Below are positions 26,646 through 35,081 of a stretch of 64,000 bases of DNA, piece by piece. Source of the stretch: Pseudomonas sp. Root562 (GTDB lineage: Bacteria > Pseudomonadota > Gammaproteobacteria > Pseudomonadales > Pseudomonadaceae). Numbering within the stretch: the first letter of the stretch is position 1; every line of letters starts with the position of its first letter. The stretch covers positions 289,308 through 353,307 of the forward strand of contig NZ_LMGK01000023.1 in NCBI RefSeq assembly GCF_001427125.1, given 5' to 3'. The notes below the pieces were generated by a model. The model saw only the letters and a list, made by a program, of their open reading frames with translations, made no database searches and was not told the origin of the DNA. The translations under genes were made by a program, and so were the position numbers.

Positions 26646-27259
26646 GCCCGGTCTACCTCGCCCTGATGCTCATTACCCATCATGTGGTCGAGCTTGCTGG
26701 CTTTGGTGGCCAGATAGAGTTTGTTGTGCGGATTATGGCCGGTGTGCAGCGGCACGCGCTCGGCAACCACGATGCCCATGTCGGTCAAGGCTTTGACCTT
26801 GCGTGGGTTGTTGGTCATCAGACGCAGGGACTTGACGCCCAGGTGCTCGAGCATCGGCAGGCACATGGCGTAATCCCGCTGGTCCGCGGCAAAGCCCAGG
26901 CGCTCGTTGGCTTCAACGGTGTCGGCACCGCCATCTTGCAATTCGTAGGCGCGGATCTTGTTCAGCAGGCCGATGCCACGACCTTCCTGCCGCAAGTACA
27001 ACAGCACGCCACGGCCTTCACGGGCAATGGCTTGCAGCGCGGCCTCCAGTTGCGAACCGCAATCGCAGCGCTGGCTGAACAAGGCATCGCCAGTCAGGCA
27101 TTCGGAATGCAGCCGGCCGAGTACCGGGGCACCGTCGGCGATCTCACCCAGGCTCAGCACGACGTGCTCGCGGCCGGTGGCTTCGTCGAGAAAACCGTGC
27201 ATGGTGAATTGCGCAAAAGGCGTTGGCAGCTTGGAAGCGGCGACAAAAACGACAGGCAC
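26642..27259 (-). CDS. ribA: GTP cyclohydrolase II
   Basis: A 205-residue enzyme with the zinc-binding cysteines at C54, C65 and C67 (ECLTGD and RCDCG), the same numbering as E. coli RibA, and a GRGIGL motif. It opens GTP to give the first riboflavin intermediate. This stand-alone copy carries the intact catalytic site, unlike the C-terminal half of the RibBA protein at 30234-31325. It heads the ribA-139 aa-btuF leftward unit. Confidence 0.97.
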   Translation of the reverse strand: MPVVFVAASKLPTPFAQFTMHGFLDEATGREHVVLSLGEIADGAPVLGRLHSECLTGDALFSQRCDCGSQLEAALQAIAREGRGVLLYLRQEGRGIGLLNKIRAYELQDGGADTVEANERLGFAADQRDYAMCLPMLEHLGVKSLRLMTNNPRKVKALTDMGIVVAERVPLHTGHNPHNKLYLATKASKLDHMMGNEHQGEVDRA

Positions 27260-27389
27260 CGGTGTGCTCCTGATCTAAAGAGTCTGAAGATTCGCAGGTC
27301 GGCATTGTAACAGCACGTTCCGGGCGACGCTTAGGCTGAATTATCGGCGATAACTATCAAAAAGTTTGATATCCGGCCCGATCTGTTTC

Positions 27390-27470
27390 TGCAGGAGTCG
27401 CCGCAGGCTGCGATCTCTTGATCTTGTAAAGCAAAAATCAAAAGATTACAGGTTTCGGCAGCGCCTCAAG
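27390..27470. repeat. degenerate intergenic repeat
   Basis: GGAGTCGCCGCAGGCTGCGATCT and the inverted GTTTCGGCAGCGCC-like tail flank an A/T-rich loop. This is a second REP class (core CCGCAGGCTGCG) that also appears as a fragment at 20103-20125. It fills the gap between ribA and pgpA. Confidence 0.5.
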
Positions 27471-27518
27471 AGGGTTGATTAATTGCGCCGAGCCATCCTG
27501 GTTCTCCCACTTAACCCC

Positions 27519-28022
27519 TCAGGCGAAAATCCACACCAATCCTTGCATCGCCAGCCAGGCAAACACCCCGGCCAATACGTCATCGAGCATGATCCCGACA
27601 CCGCCGTGGACGTGCCGATCGATCCAGTGAATCGGCCAAGGTTTGAGAATATCGAAGAGGCGGAACATCAAGAACCCTGCCAACAGCCACTGCCATCCTT
27701 CGGGCACCAGCCACAAGGTAATCCACATTCCGACCATTTCGTCCCAGACGATGCCTTCATGGTCGTGTACGCGCAAATCATCGGCCACTTTGCCGCACAG
27801 CCAGAACCCGAACAGCATGGTGATGCCGAGCATCAACCAGTAGCCCCAATCGGGCAGCATCTGCCACAGCGGAACAAAGGGTAGCGCAACTAACGACCCC
27901 CAAGTCCCCGGAGCCTTTGGCAAGGTGCCCGAGCCGAAGCCGAACGCCAAAAAATGCCACGGATTACGCCAGACCGACGGCGGCACGAATTCCGCCGGGA
28001 CCTGCTTGGGGTGATCTGTCAC
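27519..28022 (-). CDS. pgpA: phosphatidylglycerophosphatase A
   Basis: A 167-residue membrane phosphatase that makes phosphatidylglycerol from its phosphate. Family segments: FGSGTLPKAPGTWGSL, VWDEMVGMWITL and FRLFDILKPWPI. The GTG at 28022 overlaps the thiL stop (GTGA); an in-frame ATG at 28139 lies deep within thiL and would add an unrelated tail. Same order thiL-pgpA as in other gammaproteobacteria. Confidence 0.94.
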   Translation of the reverse strand: MTDHPKQVPAEFVPPSVWRNPWHFLAFGFGSGTLPKAPGTWGSLVALPFVPLWQMLPDWGYWLMLGITMLFGFWLCGKVADDLRVHDHEGIVWDEMVGMWITLWLVPEGWQWLLAGFLMFRLFDILKPWPIHWIDRHVHGGVGIMLDDVLAGVFAWLAMQGLVWIFA

Positions 28023-28984
28023 GGTGACTCCCGAAAATGTTGGTAACCCCGGGTTTGCGGGGTGATGTCCTGTCCGTCGGCATCCAGCAGCGTCACGCCC
28101 TGCCCGCTCACCACGCGGCCGATCACATGAATCGGCCAACCGTTGGCCAGCAACGCCGGCAACTCGACGGACGGTAAAGTGAACGCCAGTACGTAGTCAT
28201 CGCCACCGCTCAGGGCTGCGCTTTGCGCATCGGGCTGGCCCAGGAAGGCCACCAGCGCCTGCGACAGTGGCAAACGGTCACGCTCGACTTGCAGGCCGAC
28301 CTTCGACGCGAGAGCGATATGCCCGCAATCCGCGAGCAGGCCATCGGAAATGTCCAGCGCCGAAGTAGCCTTGCCGCGCAAAGCCTGGCCCAGCCCGAGT
28401 TGTGGTCGCGGTGACCAGTAGTGCGCCAGCAACGGCTCGGCGATGGCGGCATCTGCCGTGCGCTGACCGAGCACCAGCGGCAACGCGCCGGCGGCATTGC
28501 CCAACTCACCGCCGACACACAACAGATCGCCCGCTTGTGCGCCGCTGCGGGTCAACGCCTTGCCGGACGGCACGCGGCCAAACACGGTCATGGTCAGGCT
28601 CAACGGCCCCCGAGTCGTATCGCCACCGACCAACGCCACGCCGCAACTTTGCGCCATCTGGTTCAAACCACGGGCATAGGCTTGCAACCAATCGGTGGTT
28701 ACCGTCGGCAAGGTCAGGGCAAGGGTAAAGGCGACCGGAGTGGCGCCCATGGCGGCGAGGTCGCTGACGGCCACGGCCAGCGAGCGCTGGCCGAGCAGAA
28801 AAGGATCGCAGGGGGCGGCGAAATGAACGCCGGCCACCAGCGTATCGGTAGAAATGGCCAACTGTTCCCCGGGAGGAACAGCCAGCAAGGCGCAATCATC
28901 GCCGATCCCGAGGGCAACGCCTTCGCCGCCCTGCGCACAAGGCGCGGCGGCAAAGTAATTGCGGATCAGCTCAAACTCGCCCAT
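28019..28984 (-). CDS. thiL: thiamine-monophosphate kinase
   Basis: A 321-residue ATP-dependent kinase of the PurM/ThiL fold: N-terminal GIGDDCALL (metal site), VSDLAAMGATP, ALVGGDTTRGPLSLT and SGGDDYVLAF near the C-terminus. It phosphorylates thiamine monophosphate to the active diphosphate, the cofactor of Dxs upstream in the window. It starts 27 bases after nusB and overlaps pgpA. Confidence 0.96.
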   Translation of the reverse strand: MGEFELIRNYFAAAPCAQGGEGVALGIGDDCALLAVPPGEQLAISTDTLVAGVHFAAPCDPFLLGQRSLAVAVSDLAAMGATPVAFTLALTLPTVTTDWLQAYARGLNQMAQSCGVALVGGDTTRGPLSLTMTVFGRVPSGKALTRSGAQAGDLLCVGGELGNAAGALPLVLGQRTADAAIAEPLLAHYWSPRPQLGLGQALRGKATSALDISDGLLADCGHIALASKVGLQVERDRLPLSQALVAFLGQPDAQSAALSGGDDYVLAFTLPSVELPALLANGWPIHVIGRVVSGQGVTLLDADGQDITPQTRGYQHFRESP

Positions 28985-29011
28985 GGCGCAGTCAAGAGGT
29001 TCAAGCGCGGA

Positions 29012-29512
29012 TCAGCGCTTGAACGCCTTCACTTCAGCTTCACGCAGACGCGGAGCCAGCTTGTCGAGCACACCATTGACGAACTTGTGGCCGTCGGTGG
29101 AACCGAAAACCTTGGCCAGTTCGATACCTTCGTTGATCACAACGCGGTACGGCACGTCGACGCGCTTGAGCAGTTCCCAGGTGGACAGACGCAAAACCGC
29201 CAGCTCAACCGGGTCCAGTTCTTCGATGGTCAGGTCGAGGCACGGCGTGAGTGCAGTGTCGATTTCGGTCTTGAACTGCGGAACCCCGTGCAGGATTTCG
29301 CGGAAATAGGCGCCATCGACATCGGTGAAATCGTTATCGACCCGGAACTGCGCTTCGATCTCGTTCAGCGACTGCTTGGCCATGTGCCATTGGTACAGCG
29401 CCTGGGTCGCGAGCTGACGGGCTTCGCGGCGCTTGACGCTTTTCGATGGCTTGCCGGCATCCGCAGGCTTTGGATCGCGCGGGTTGAAACGATCGCTTTC
29501 GTCGCTAATCAC
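29012..29512 (-). CDS. nusB: transcription antitermination factor NusB
   Basis: A 166-residue all-helical NusB: RREARQLATQALYQWHM start of the fold and the conserved RVVINEGIELAKVFG. It works with NusE (S10) at boxA of rRNA operons. Its start overlaps the ribH stop (ATGA at 29509-29512). Confidence 0.96.
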   Translation of the reverse strand: MISDESDRFNPRDPKPADAGKPSKSVKRREARQLATQALYQWHMAKQSLNEIEAQFRVDNDFTDVDGAYFREILHGVPQFKTEIDTALTPCLDLTIEELDPVELAVLRLSTWELLKRVDVPYRVVINEGIELAKVFGSTDGHKFVNGVLDKLAPRLREAEVKAFKR

Positions 29513-29985
29513 TTGGCCTCCAACTGCGCCAGCAGGCTGACCATTTCCAGAGCGGACAGGGCAGCTTCAGCACCTTTGTTGCCGGCCTTGGTGCCGGAAC
29601 GTTCGATGGCTTGCTCGATGGAATCAACGGTCAGGACGCCGAAAGCGACCGGTACGCCGAATTCCATGGACACCTGGGCCAGGCCCTTGGTGCACTCGCC
29701 AGCCACGTATTCGAAGTGCGGAGTACCGCCACGAATGACCGCGCCCAGGGCGATGATTGCTGCGAACTCGCCTTTCTGAGCGACTTTCTGCGCAACCAGC
29801 GGGATTTCGAAGGCGCCAGGCGCGCGGATGATGGTGATGTCGCTTTCGCTCACGCCGTGGCGAACCAGGGCATCAACTGCACCGCTGACCAGGCTTTCAA
29901 CGACGAAGCTGTTGAAACGGCCCACTACCAAAGCGTAGCGGCCTTTAGGGGCGATGAAGGTACCTTCGATGGTCTTCAGGGTCAT
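29509..29985 (-). CDS. ribH: 6,7-dimethyl-8-ribityllumazine synthase
   Basis: A 158-residue enzyme for the penultimate step of riboflavin synthesis. The phosphate/substrate loop ALGAVIRGGTPHFEYV and the N-terminal VVGRFNSFVVESLV are typical. It lies between ribBA (248 bases away, with a REP doublet in the gap) and nusB (overlap). Confidence 0.97.
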   Translation of the reverse strand: MTLKTIEGTFIAPKGRYALVVGRFNSFVVESLVSGAVDALVRHGVSESDITIIRAPGAFEIPLVAQKVAQKGEFAAIIALGAVIRGGTPHFEYVAGECTKGLAQVSMEFGVPVAFGVLTVDSIEQAIERSGTKAGNKGAEAALSALEMVSLLAQLEAK

Positions 29986-30095
29986 TCGTTAGATCTCTTA
30001 AAGAGCCGGGACGCGTCTCGTACGCATCCCTCAGTGATATTTGAACCGCGAATACAGCGCCGGAAATCGCACATCGGTGTTCACTTGCACATCTA

Positions 30096-30186
30096 TGTGG
30101 CGAGGGAGCTTGCTCCCGCTGGGCTGCGAAGCGGCCCCTATTGTGGGTGCTGCGCACCCAGGCGGGAGCAAGCTCCCTCGCCACAA
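30096..30186. repeat. REP doublet between ribBA and ribH
   Basis: GTGGCGAGGGAGCTTGCTCC at 30097-30116 and the inverted GGAGCAAGCTCCCTCGCCAC at 30164-30183 are exact complements. The spacer GCTGCG...CGCACC also pairs. It probably limits read-through within the rib block. Confidence 0.88.
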
Positions 30187-30233
30187 TAAATCAAATATGC
30201 CTTGAGCGAACAACGAGGCCAAAAACCGGCGTC

Positions 30234-31325
30234 TTATTCGGAGGGCACGTATTCTACAACTTCCAGATCGAAACCGGATATCGCATTAAATTTCATCGGT
30301 GCGCTCATCAAGCGCATTTTGCGCACGCCCAGGTCTCGCAGAATCTGCGAACCGGCACCGACAATGCTGTAGGTGGTCGGTTTTTTCGGGGTGGCGTGGT
30401 CGGCGGTTTCGCGGATATGCGCCAGCAACACGTCGCCATCGAGCGGGTGACCGAGCAACAACACCACGCCACTGCCGGCCTCGGCAACCGCAGCCATGGC
30501 GGCACGCAGGCTCCAGCGCCCTGGTTGCTTGACCATCAACAGGTCGCGCAGCGGGTCCATGTTGTGCACCCGAACCAGGGTCGGCTCTTCTGCGCAAACG
30601 TTGCCCAGAGTGAGCGCCATGTGCACGTCGCCTTCCACCGAATCACGATAGGTCACCAGGTTGAATTGGCCCAGTTCGCTGTCCAGCGGCTGCTCGGCAA
30701 TCCGCTGAACGGTACGTTCGTGGATCATCCGATAGTGAATCAGGTCGGCAATGGTGCCGATCTTGATGTCGTGTTCGGCGGCAAACGCTTCCAGCTCGGC
30801 GCGACGGGACATGGTGCCATCGTCGTTCATCACTTCGCAGATCACGCCGCTTGGCTCGAAACCGGCCATGCGCGCCAGGTCGCACGCCGCTTCGGTGTGG
30901 CCGGCACGAGCCAGCGTACCGCCGGCCTGGGCCATCAGCGGGAAAATATGGCCCGGGCTGACGATGTCTTCGGCCTTGGCATCACGGGCCGCAGCCGCTT
31001 GCACGGTGCGCGCACGGTCGGCGGCGGAGATGCCGGTGGTGACACCGGTGGCCGCTTCGATCGATACAGTGAACTTGGTGCCGAAACCGGAACCGTTGCG
31101 CGGCGCCATCAATGGCAGCTTGAGCAATTCACAGCGCTCGCGGCTCATCGGCATGCAAATCAGGCCACGGGCGTGCTTGGCCATGAAATTGATGTGCTCG
31201 GGCTTGCAGCACTCGGCGGCCATGATCAGGTCGCCTTCGTTCTCGCGGTCTTCGTCATCCATGAGGATGACCATCTTGCCTTGGCGGATATCTTCAACCA
31301 GCTCTTCGATGCTATTGAGCGCCAC
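30234..31325 (-). CDS. ribBA: 3,4-dihydroxy-2-butanone 4-phosphate synthase fused to a degenerate GTP cyclohydrolase II domain
   Basis: A 363-residue fusion. Residues 1-200 are an intact RibB: DDEDRENEGDLIMAAE binding motif and SPGHIFPLMAQAGGTLAR. Residues about 205-363 are RibA-like but the zinc cysteines are gone: the place of ECLTGD...RCDCG reads MALTLGNVCAEEPTLVRVH. The cyclohydrolase half is therefore probably inactive, and the separate ribA at 26642-27259 supplies that activity. It lies 30 bases after ribE. Confidence 0.93.
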   Translation of the reverse strand: MALNSIEELVEDIRQGKMVILMDDEDRENEGDLIMAAECCKPEHINFMAKHARGLICMPMSRERCELLKLPLMAPRNGSGFGTKFTVSIEAATGVTTGISAADRARTVQAAAARDAKAEDIVSPGHIFPLMAQAGGTLARAGHTEAACDLARMAGFEPSGVICEVMNDDGTMSRRAELEAFAAEHDIKIGTIADLIHYRMIHERTVQRIAEQPLDSELGQFNLVTYRDSVEGDVHMALTLGNVCAEEPTLVRVHNMDPLRDLLMVKQPGRWSLRAAMAAVAEAGSGVVLLLGHPLDGDVLLAHIRETADHATPKKPTTYSIVGAGSQILRDLGVRKMRLMSAPMKFNAISGFDLEVVEYVPSE

Positions 31326-31355
31326 AAGGCACCCCCTTCTTTTGAAATTTGAGCT

Positions 31356-32018
31356 TCAGGATTTGAGGTAGCCGTTGGCGGCCAGAAAGCTTTCGGTGAT
31401 GTTGCCGGAGGCTGGTTCTGCAGCCTTGTCGCCCAACAGCAGACGTTCCAGATAACGGGCCAGCAAGTCCACTTCCAGGTTCACCCGGCGACCTGGCTGG
31501 TAGGACGCCATGATGGTTTCACTCAGGGTGTGCGGAATGATGGTCAGCAGGAATTCCGCGCCATCGACCGCGTTCACGGTCAGGCTGGTGCCGTCGACAG
31601 TAATCGAGCCTTTATGCGCGATGTACTTGGCCAGGTCTTTTGGCGCGCGGATACGGAATTCCACGGCGCGGGCGTTCTCGGTGCGGGCAACCACTTCGCC
31701 GACGCCATCGACGTGACCGCTGACCAGATGCCCGCCGAGGCGCGTGGTCGGGGTCAGGGCTTTTTCCAGATTGACTGGGCTGCCGCTTTTCAGGTCGTTC
31801 ATGGCGGTGCAGTCGAGGGTTTCACGGCTGACATCCGCCGCAAAGCCATTGCCCGGCAATTCAACGGCAGTCAGGCACACGCCATTGACCGCGATGCTGT
31901 CGCCCAGTTTGACGTCGCTCAGGTCGAGCTTGCCGGTTTCGACGTGAACCCGCACATCACCGCCCTTTGGGGTCAATGCACGAATACTGCCGATGGATTC
32001 GATGATGCCGGTAAACAT
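31356..32018 (-). CDS. ribE: riboflavin synthase alpha subunit
   Basis: A 220-residue duplicated lumazine-binding protein: MFTGIIESIGSI start, GDSIAVNGVCLTA in the first half and KGSITVDGTSLTVN in the second. It dismutates two lumazines into riboflavin. Gap of 47 bases from ribD, of 30 to ribBA; no FMN riboswitch fits either gap. Confidence 0.97.
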   Translation of the reverse strand: MFTGIIESIGSIRALTPKGGDVRVHVETGKLDLSDVKLGDSIAVNGVCLTAVELPGNGFAADVSRETLDCTAMNDLKSGSPVNLEKALTPTTRLGGHLVSGHVDGVGEVVARTENARAVEFRIRAPKDLAKYIAHKGSITVDGTSLTVNAVDGAEFLLTIIPHTLSETIMASYQPGRRVNLEVDLLARYLERLLLGDKAAEPASGNITESFLAANGYLKS

Positions 32019-32065
32019 GAGGTTCTCCTCGAGAACAAAGCCAGCGCCTACGCGATGGCCGGGAA

Positions 32066-33199
32066 TTATACGCTGGCGGCTGGCGAAGGAATGGCAGTGA
32101 CCCGCCAGTCATCGCCAACCGCGCGAATTTCGGTGATTTTCAGCTCGGGCGCATCCTTCATGTGCGCGAGCGGCCAATCCAGCAACGGCCGCGCCGAAGA
32201 GCCCATGAACTTGCCGGCGATGAAAATCTGGAACTCGTCCACCAGACCGAGTTGGGCGAAGGCACCCGCCAGCCGTGGGCCGGCCTCGACCAATACTTCA
32301 TTGACGTCACGCCTGGCGAGCTCGACCAGCAACTGACGAAGATCGACCTGCCCATCGTAGCCCGGCACGATCAGGCATTCCGGGCCATTGGCATATTGTT
32401 CTTCCACCGCCACGCAGGTCGCCACCAGCGCTGGGCCAGCCTTGAAGAACGGCGCATCCAGCGGCACCCGCAGACGCCCGTCGACCAGCACCCGCAAGGG
32501 TGGCCGGCTCATGGCCAGTGCGGTTTGCTCCCCGTCCAGGCCCAGCTCATCGGCGCGTACGGTCAAACGGGCATTGTCCGCCAGCACCGTGTCGGCGCCA
32601 GTCAATACCACGCTGGCCTGGGCTCGCAGGCGTTGCACCGCCGAACGCGCCGCCGGGCCGGTGATCCATTGGCTCTCGCCGTTTTCCATCGCCGTGCGAC
32701 CGTCAAGGCTCATGGCCAGTTTGACCCGCACGAACGGCAGGCCGTGTTCCATGCGTTTCAGGAAACCTTGATTGAGCTTGCGCGCTTCGCTTTCCAGCAC
32801 ACCGCTTTCGGTGGCGATGCCCGCCTGCTCCAGACGTTGCAGGCCACGGCCGGCAACCTCCGGGTTCGGGTCCTGCATGGCCGCGACGACCCGCGCCACA
32901 CCGGCATTCACCAGCGCATCGGCGCAGGGCGGTGTGCGGCCGTGGTGGCTGCAAGGCTCGAGGGTGACGTAAGCGGTCGCGCCCCGGGCCAGTTCACCGG
33001 CGGCGCGCAAGGCATGGACTTCGGCGTGGGGTTCACCGGCGCGCTCATGCCAGCCTTCGCCGACAATTTGCCCGGCCTGGACGATCACGCAGCCAACCCG
33101 TGGATTGGGATGCGTCGTGTAGTGCCCCTTGCGCGCCAGCTCGAGGGCGCGCGCCATGTAATGCGCGTCGAGGATGGCCTGTTCGGCGGACGTGGTCAT
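32066..33199 (-). CDS. ribD: bifunctional riboflavin deaminase/reductase
   Basis: A 377-residue RibD: N-terminal zinc deaminase (HAEVHALRAAGE, then EPCSHHGRTPPCADAL) and C-terminal reductase (KLAMSLDGRTA, SQWITGPAARS, LVEAGPRLAGAF). It carries out the second and third steps after GTP opening. Its ATG overlaps the nrdR stop (ATGA), tying the two together. Confidence 0.97.
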   Translation of the reverse strand: MTTSAEQAILDAHYMARALELARKGHYTTHPNPRVGCVIVQAGQIVGEGWHERAGEPHAEVHALRAAGELARGATAYVTLEPCSHHGRTPPCADALVNAGVARVVAAMQDPNPEVAGRGLQRLEQAGIATESGVLESEARKLNQGFLKRMEHGLPFVRVKLAMSLDGRTAMENGESQWITGPAARSAVQRLRAQASVVLTGADTVLADNARLTVRADELGLDGEQTALAMSRPPLRVLVDGRLRVPLDAPFFKAGPALVATCVAVEEQYANGPECLIVPGYDGQVDLRQLLVELARRDVNEVLVEAGPRLAGAFAQLGLVDEFQIFIAGKFMGSSARPLLDWPLAHMKDAPELKITEIRAVGDDWRVTAIPSPAASV

Positions 33200-33660
33200 T
33201 CTTTCACCGGCTCACGGGCCAGGCGATCGATCTCTTCGCGGAACTCGTTGAGGTCCTGGAAGCGGCGATACACCGAAGCGAAACGGATATAGGCGACTTC
33301 GTCGAGCTTTTGCAGCTCGGCCATCACCAGTTCACCGACCACCAGGGACTTGACCTCGCGTTCGCCGGTGGCGCGCAGTTTGTGTTTGATGTGCACCAGC
33401 GACGATTCGAGGCGTTCGACACTCACCGGGCGCTTTTCCAGCGCCCGCTGCATGCCGGCACGGAGTTTTTCTTCGTCGAACGGCTGGCGACTGCCGTCGG
33501 TTTTGATCAGGCGCGGCAACACCAGTTCGGCGGTCTCGAACGTCGTGAAACGTTCGCCGCAGGCCAGGCATTCACGCCGGCGGCGCACCTGTTCGCCCTC
33601 GGCGACCAGACGCGAGTCGATGACCTTGGTGTCGTTGGCACCGCAGAAGGGACAGTGCAT
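33196..33660 (-). CDS. nrdR: transcriptional repressor NrdR
   Basis: A 154-residue protein: N-terminal zinc ribbon (MHCPFCG, RRECLACGERF) and ATP-cone (FDEEKLRAGMQRALEKRPVS). It senses ATP/dATP and represses ribonucleotide reductase genes. The ATG at 33660 opens the zinc ribbon; longer frames add unrelated sequence. First gene of the leftward nrdR-ribD-ribE-ribBA block. Confidence 0.97.
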   Translation of the reverse strand: MHCPFCGANDTKVIDSRLVAEGEQVRRRRECLACGERFTTFETAELVLPRLIKTDGSRQPFDEEKLRAGMQRALEKRPVSVERLESSLVHIKHKLRATGEREVKSLVVGELVMAELQKLDEVAYIRFASVYRRFQDLNEFREEIDRLAREPVKE

Positions 33661-33787
33661 GGTGGCAGGCAACAAAAAAAGGGAGGGCCATGGTAGCGCA
33701 TCCCGGTGGCAAGACAAGCCATAGGGTTTGCGGTATACAGACGGGATGATCAATTGATCCATGGATTTCATCTTTCCGGAGCTGCCA

Positions 33788-34252
33788 ATGTCGTTACGTC
33801 CGCTCGTTTTGCTCAGCCTTTTCAGCCTGTTGGTGGCCTGCAGCAGCGATGCACCCCAGCCCCAGCCGCCAACGCCCGGCCCTGCGCCGCAACAAGCGCA
33901 GAAAAAAGCCAAAGAGGCCGCCAAACTCGGCCCGTTGCCCGCCCATCAACGGGAATTGAGCGGCACTCTGCAAGGCGTGCCGACCGGTGCCGAAGTCGAA
34001 CTGGCCTTGCTGGTAATCGATGACAAGGACCGCCCGCAACAATTGCTCGCCAGTTCCAGCCTGATCGGCAACAACCAGATTTTGCCGTTCCACCTGCGTT
34101 TCAATCCAGAATCCTTCCCCGCCGGTGCCCGTGTCGAACTGCGAGGCCGCGCCAGCCAGTCCGGCCAGTTGATCCTGCATCTGCCGTCGCAAGTGATTAC
34201 CCAGCCGACGACCCAGGCGCTGGGCCAGCTGCAATTCGTCAAAGCCCCATGA
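33788..34252 (+). CDS. YbaY-like lipoprotein (YscW family)
   Basis: A 154-residue lipoprotein: lipobox LLVAC with the acylated Cys at 18, a proline-rich linker (PQPQPPTPGPAP), then a small beta domain (RELSGTLQGVPTGAEVELAL, LPFHLRFNPESFPAGARVEL) of the YbaY/YscW type. The ATG at 33788 has GGAG eight bases upstream; one at 33761 would spoil the lipoprotein signal. Overlaps the methyltransferase gene (ATGA). Function unknown. Confidence 0.85.
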   Translation: MSLRPLVLLSLFSLLVACSSDAPQPQPPTPGPAPQQAQKKAKEAAKLGPLPAHQRELSGTLQGVPTGAEVELALLVIDDKDRPQQLLASSSLIGNNQILPFHLRFNPESFPAGARVELRGRASQSGQLILHLPSQVITQPTTQALGQLQFVKAP

Positions 34253-34905
34253 GTGCACCGCTCGACCTGCAACAGGCGTTGGGTGAACTGCTCGGTGATG
34301 CGCGCTTGGTCGCCTGTGAGCTACCGCAGACCGATCTGAAGTTGTGGCTGATCGACGGCGACAACATGGACCGTGCCTTCAGCCCTGAAGAAACCCGACG
34401 CATCCTGCACGAGCCGCCTTACTGGAGTTTCTGCTGGGCCAGCGGGTTGGCCGTGGCCCGTTATCTGGCCAACAACCGGCATTGGGTCGAAGGCAAACGT
34501 GTGCTGGATTTTGGCGCAGGGTCCGGTGTGGCGGGCATTGCCGCGGTGAAGGCCGGCGCACTGGAAGTAGTGGCCTGTGACCTTGATCCGCTGGCGATTG
34601 CCGCCTGTCGGGCGAATGCCGAACTCAATGGCGTACAGCTCGACTACTCGACGGATTTTTTTGCCGAGGCCGATCGCTTCGATCTGATTCTGGTGGCGGA
34701 CGTGCTGTACGACCGGGCCAACCTGCCATTGCTCGATGAGTTCTTGAGTCGTGGCCGGGAGGCGCTGGTGGCGGATTCGCGGGTACGGGATTTTCGCCAT
34801 CCGCTGTACCGGCGTATCGAAATGCTCGAAGCCATGACCTTGCCGGATCTGGCCGAGCCGGAAGAGTTTCGGCATGTGAGCCTGTATCACGCCGCCCGGA
34901 CATGA
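34249..34905 (+). CDS. class I SAM-dependent methyltransferase (lysine methyltransferase-like)
   Basis: A 218-residue Rossmann methyltransferase: motif I LDFGAGSGVAGIAAVKAG, motif II VACDLDPLAIAACRANAELN, motif IV LILVADVLYD. The EPPYWSFCWASGLAVARYL N-terminal block resembles the ETFB/valosin-type protein lysine methyltransferase group. Coupled to the lipoprotein gene by ATGA overlap. The protein substrate is not known. Confidence 0.86.
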   Translation: MSAPLDLQQALGELLGDARLVACELPQTDLKLWLIDGDNMDRAFSPEETRRILHEPPYWSFCWASGLAVARYLANNRHWVEGKRVLDFGAGSGVAGIAAVKAGALEVVACDLDPLAIAACRANAELNGVQLDYSTDFFAEADRFDLILVADVLYDRANLPLLDEFLSRGREALVADSRVRDFRHPLYRRIEMLEAMTLPDLAEPEEFRHVSLYHAART

Positions 34906-35010
34906 ACGTTCCCACGCTCCGCGTGGGAATGCAGCCCAAGACGCTCCGCGTCTCAAAAGCAGACGCAGAGCGTCCCTTGAGGCGTTCCAACGCAGAGCGT
35001 GGGAACGATC
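34906..35010. repeat. about 105-base palindromic repeat element, copy 1
   Basis: Begins directly after the stop codon with ACGTTCCCACGCTCCGCGTG and ends with CAGAGCGTGGGAACGATC. Inside are two smaller palindromes, GACGCTCCGCGTC and GACGCAGAGCGTC. The whole is an inverted repeat of four hairpins. Full copies recur at 40752-40858 and 47324-47432 and a single outer hairpin at 25383-25413. Confidence 0.9.
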
Positions 35011-35081
35011 AATGTTCCGACTTCCGGCCGCCCCCCACCAGGCCGTATAGTGGCCCCATTCACGCTTTTACGAGATTGCCC

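Noticed and set aside
29986..33787. FMN riboswitch in the rib block
   Set aside because: None of the gaps contains the conserved RFN core; most are too short or filled by REP DNA.
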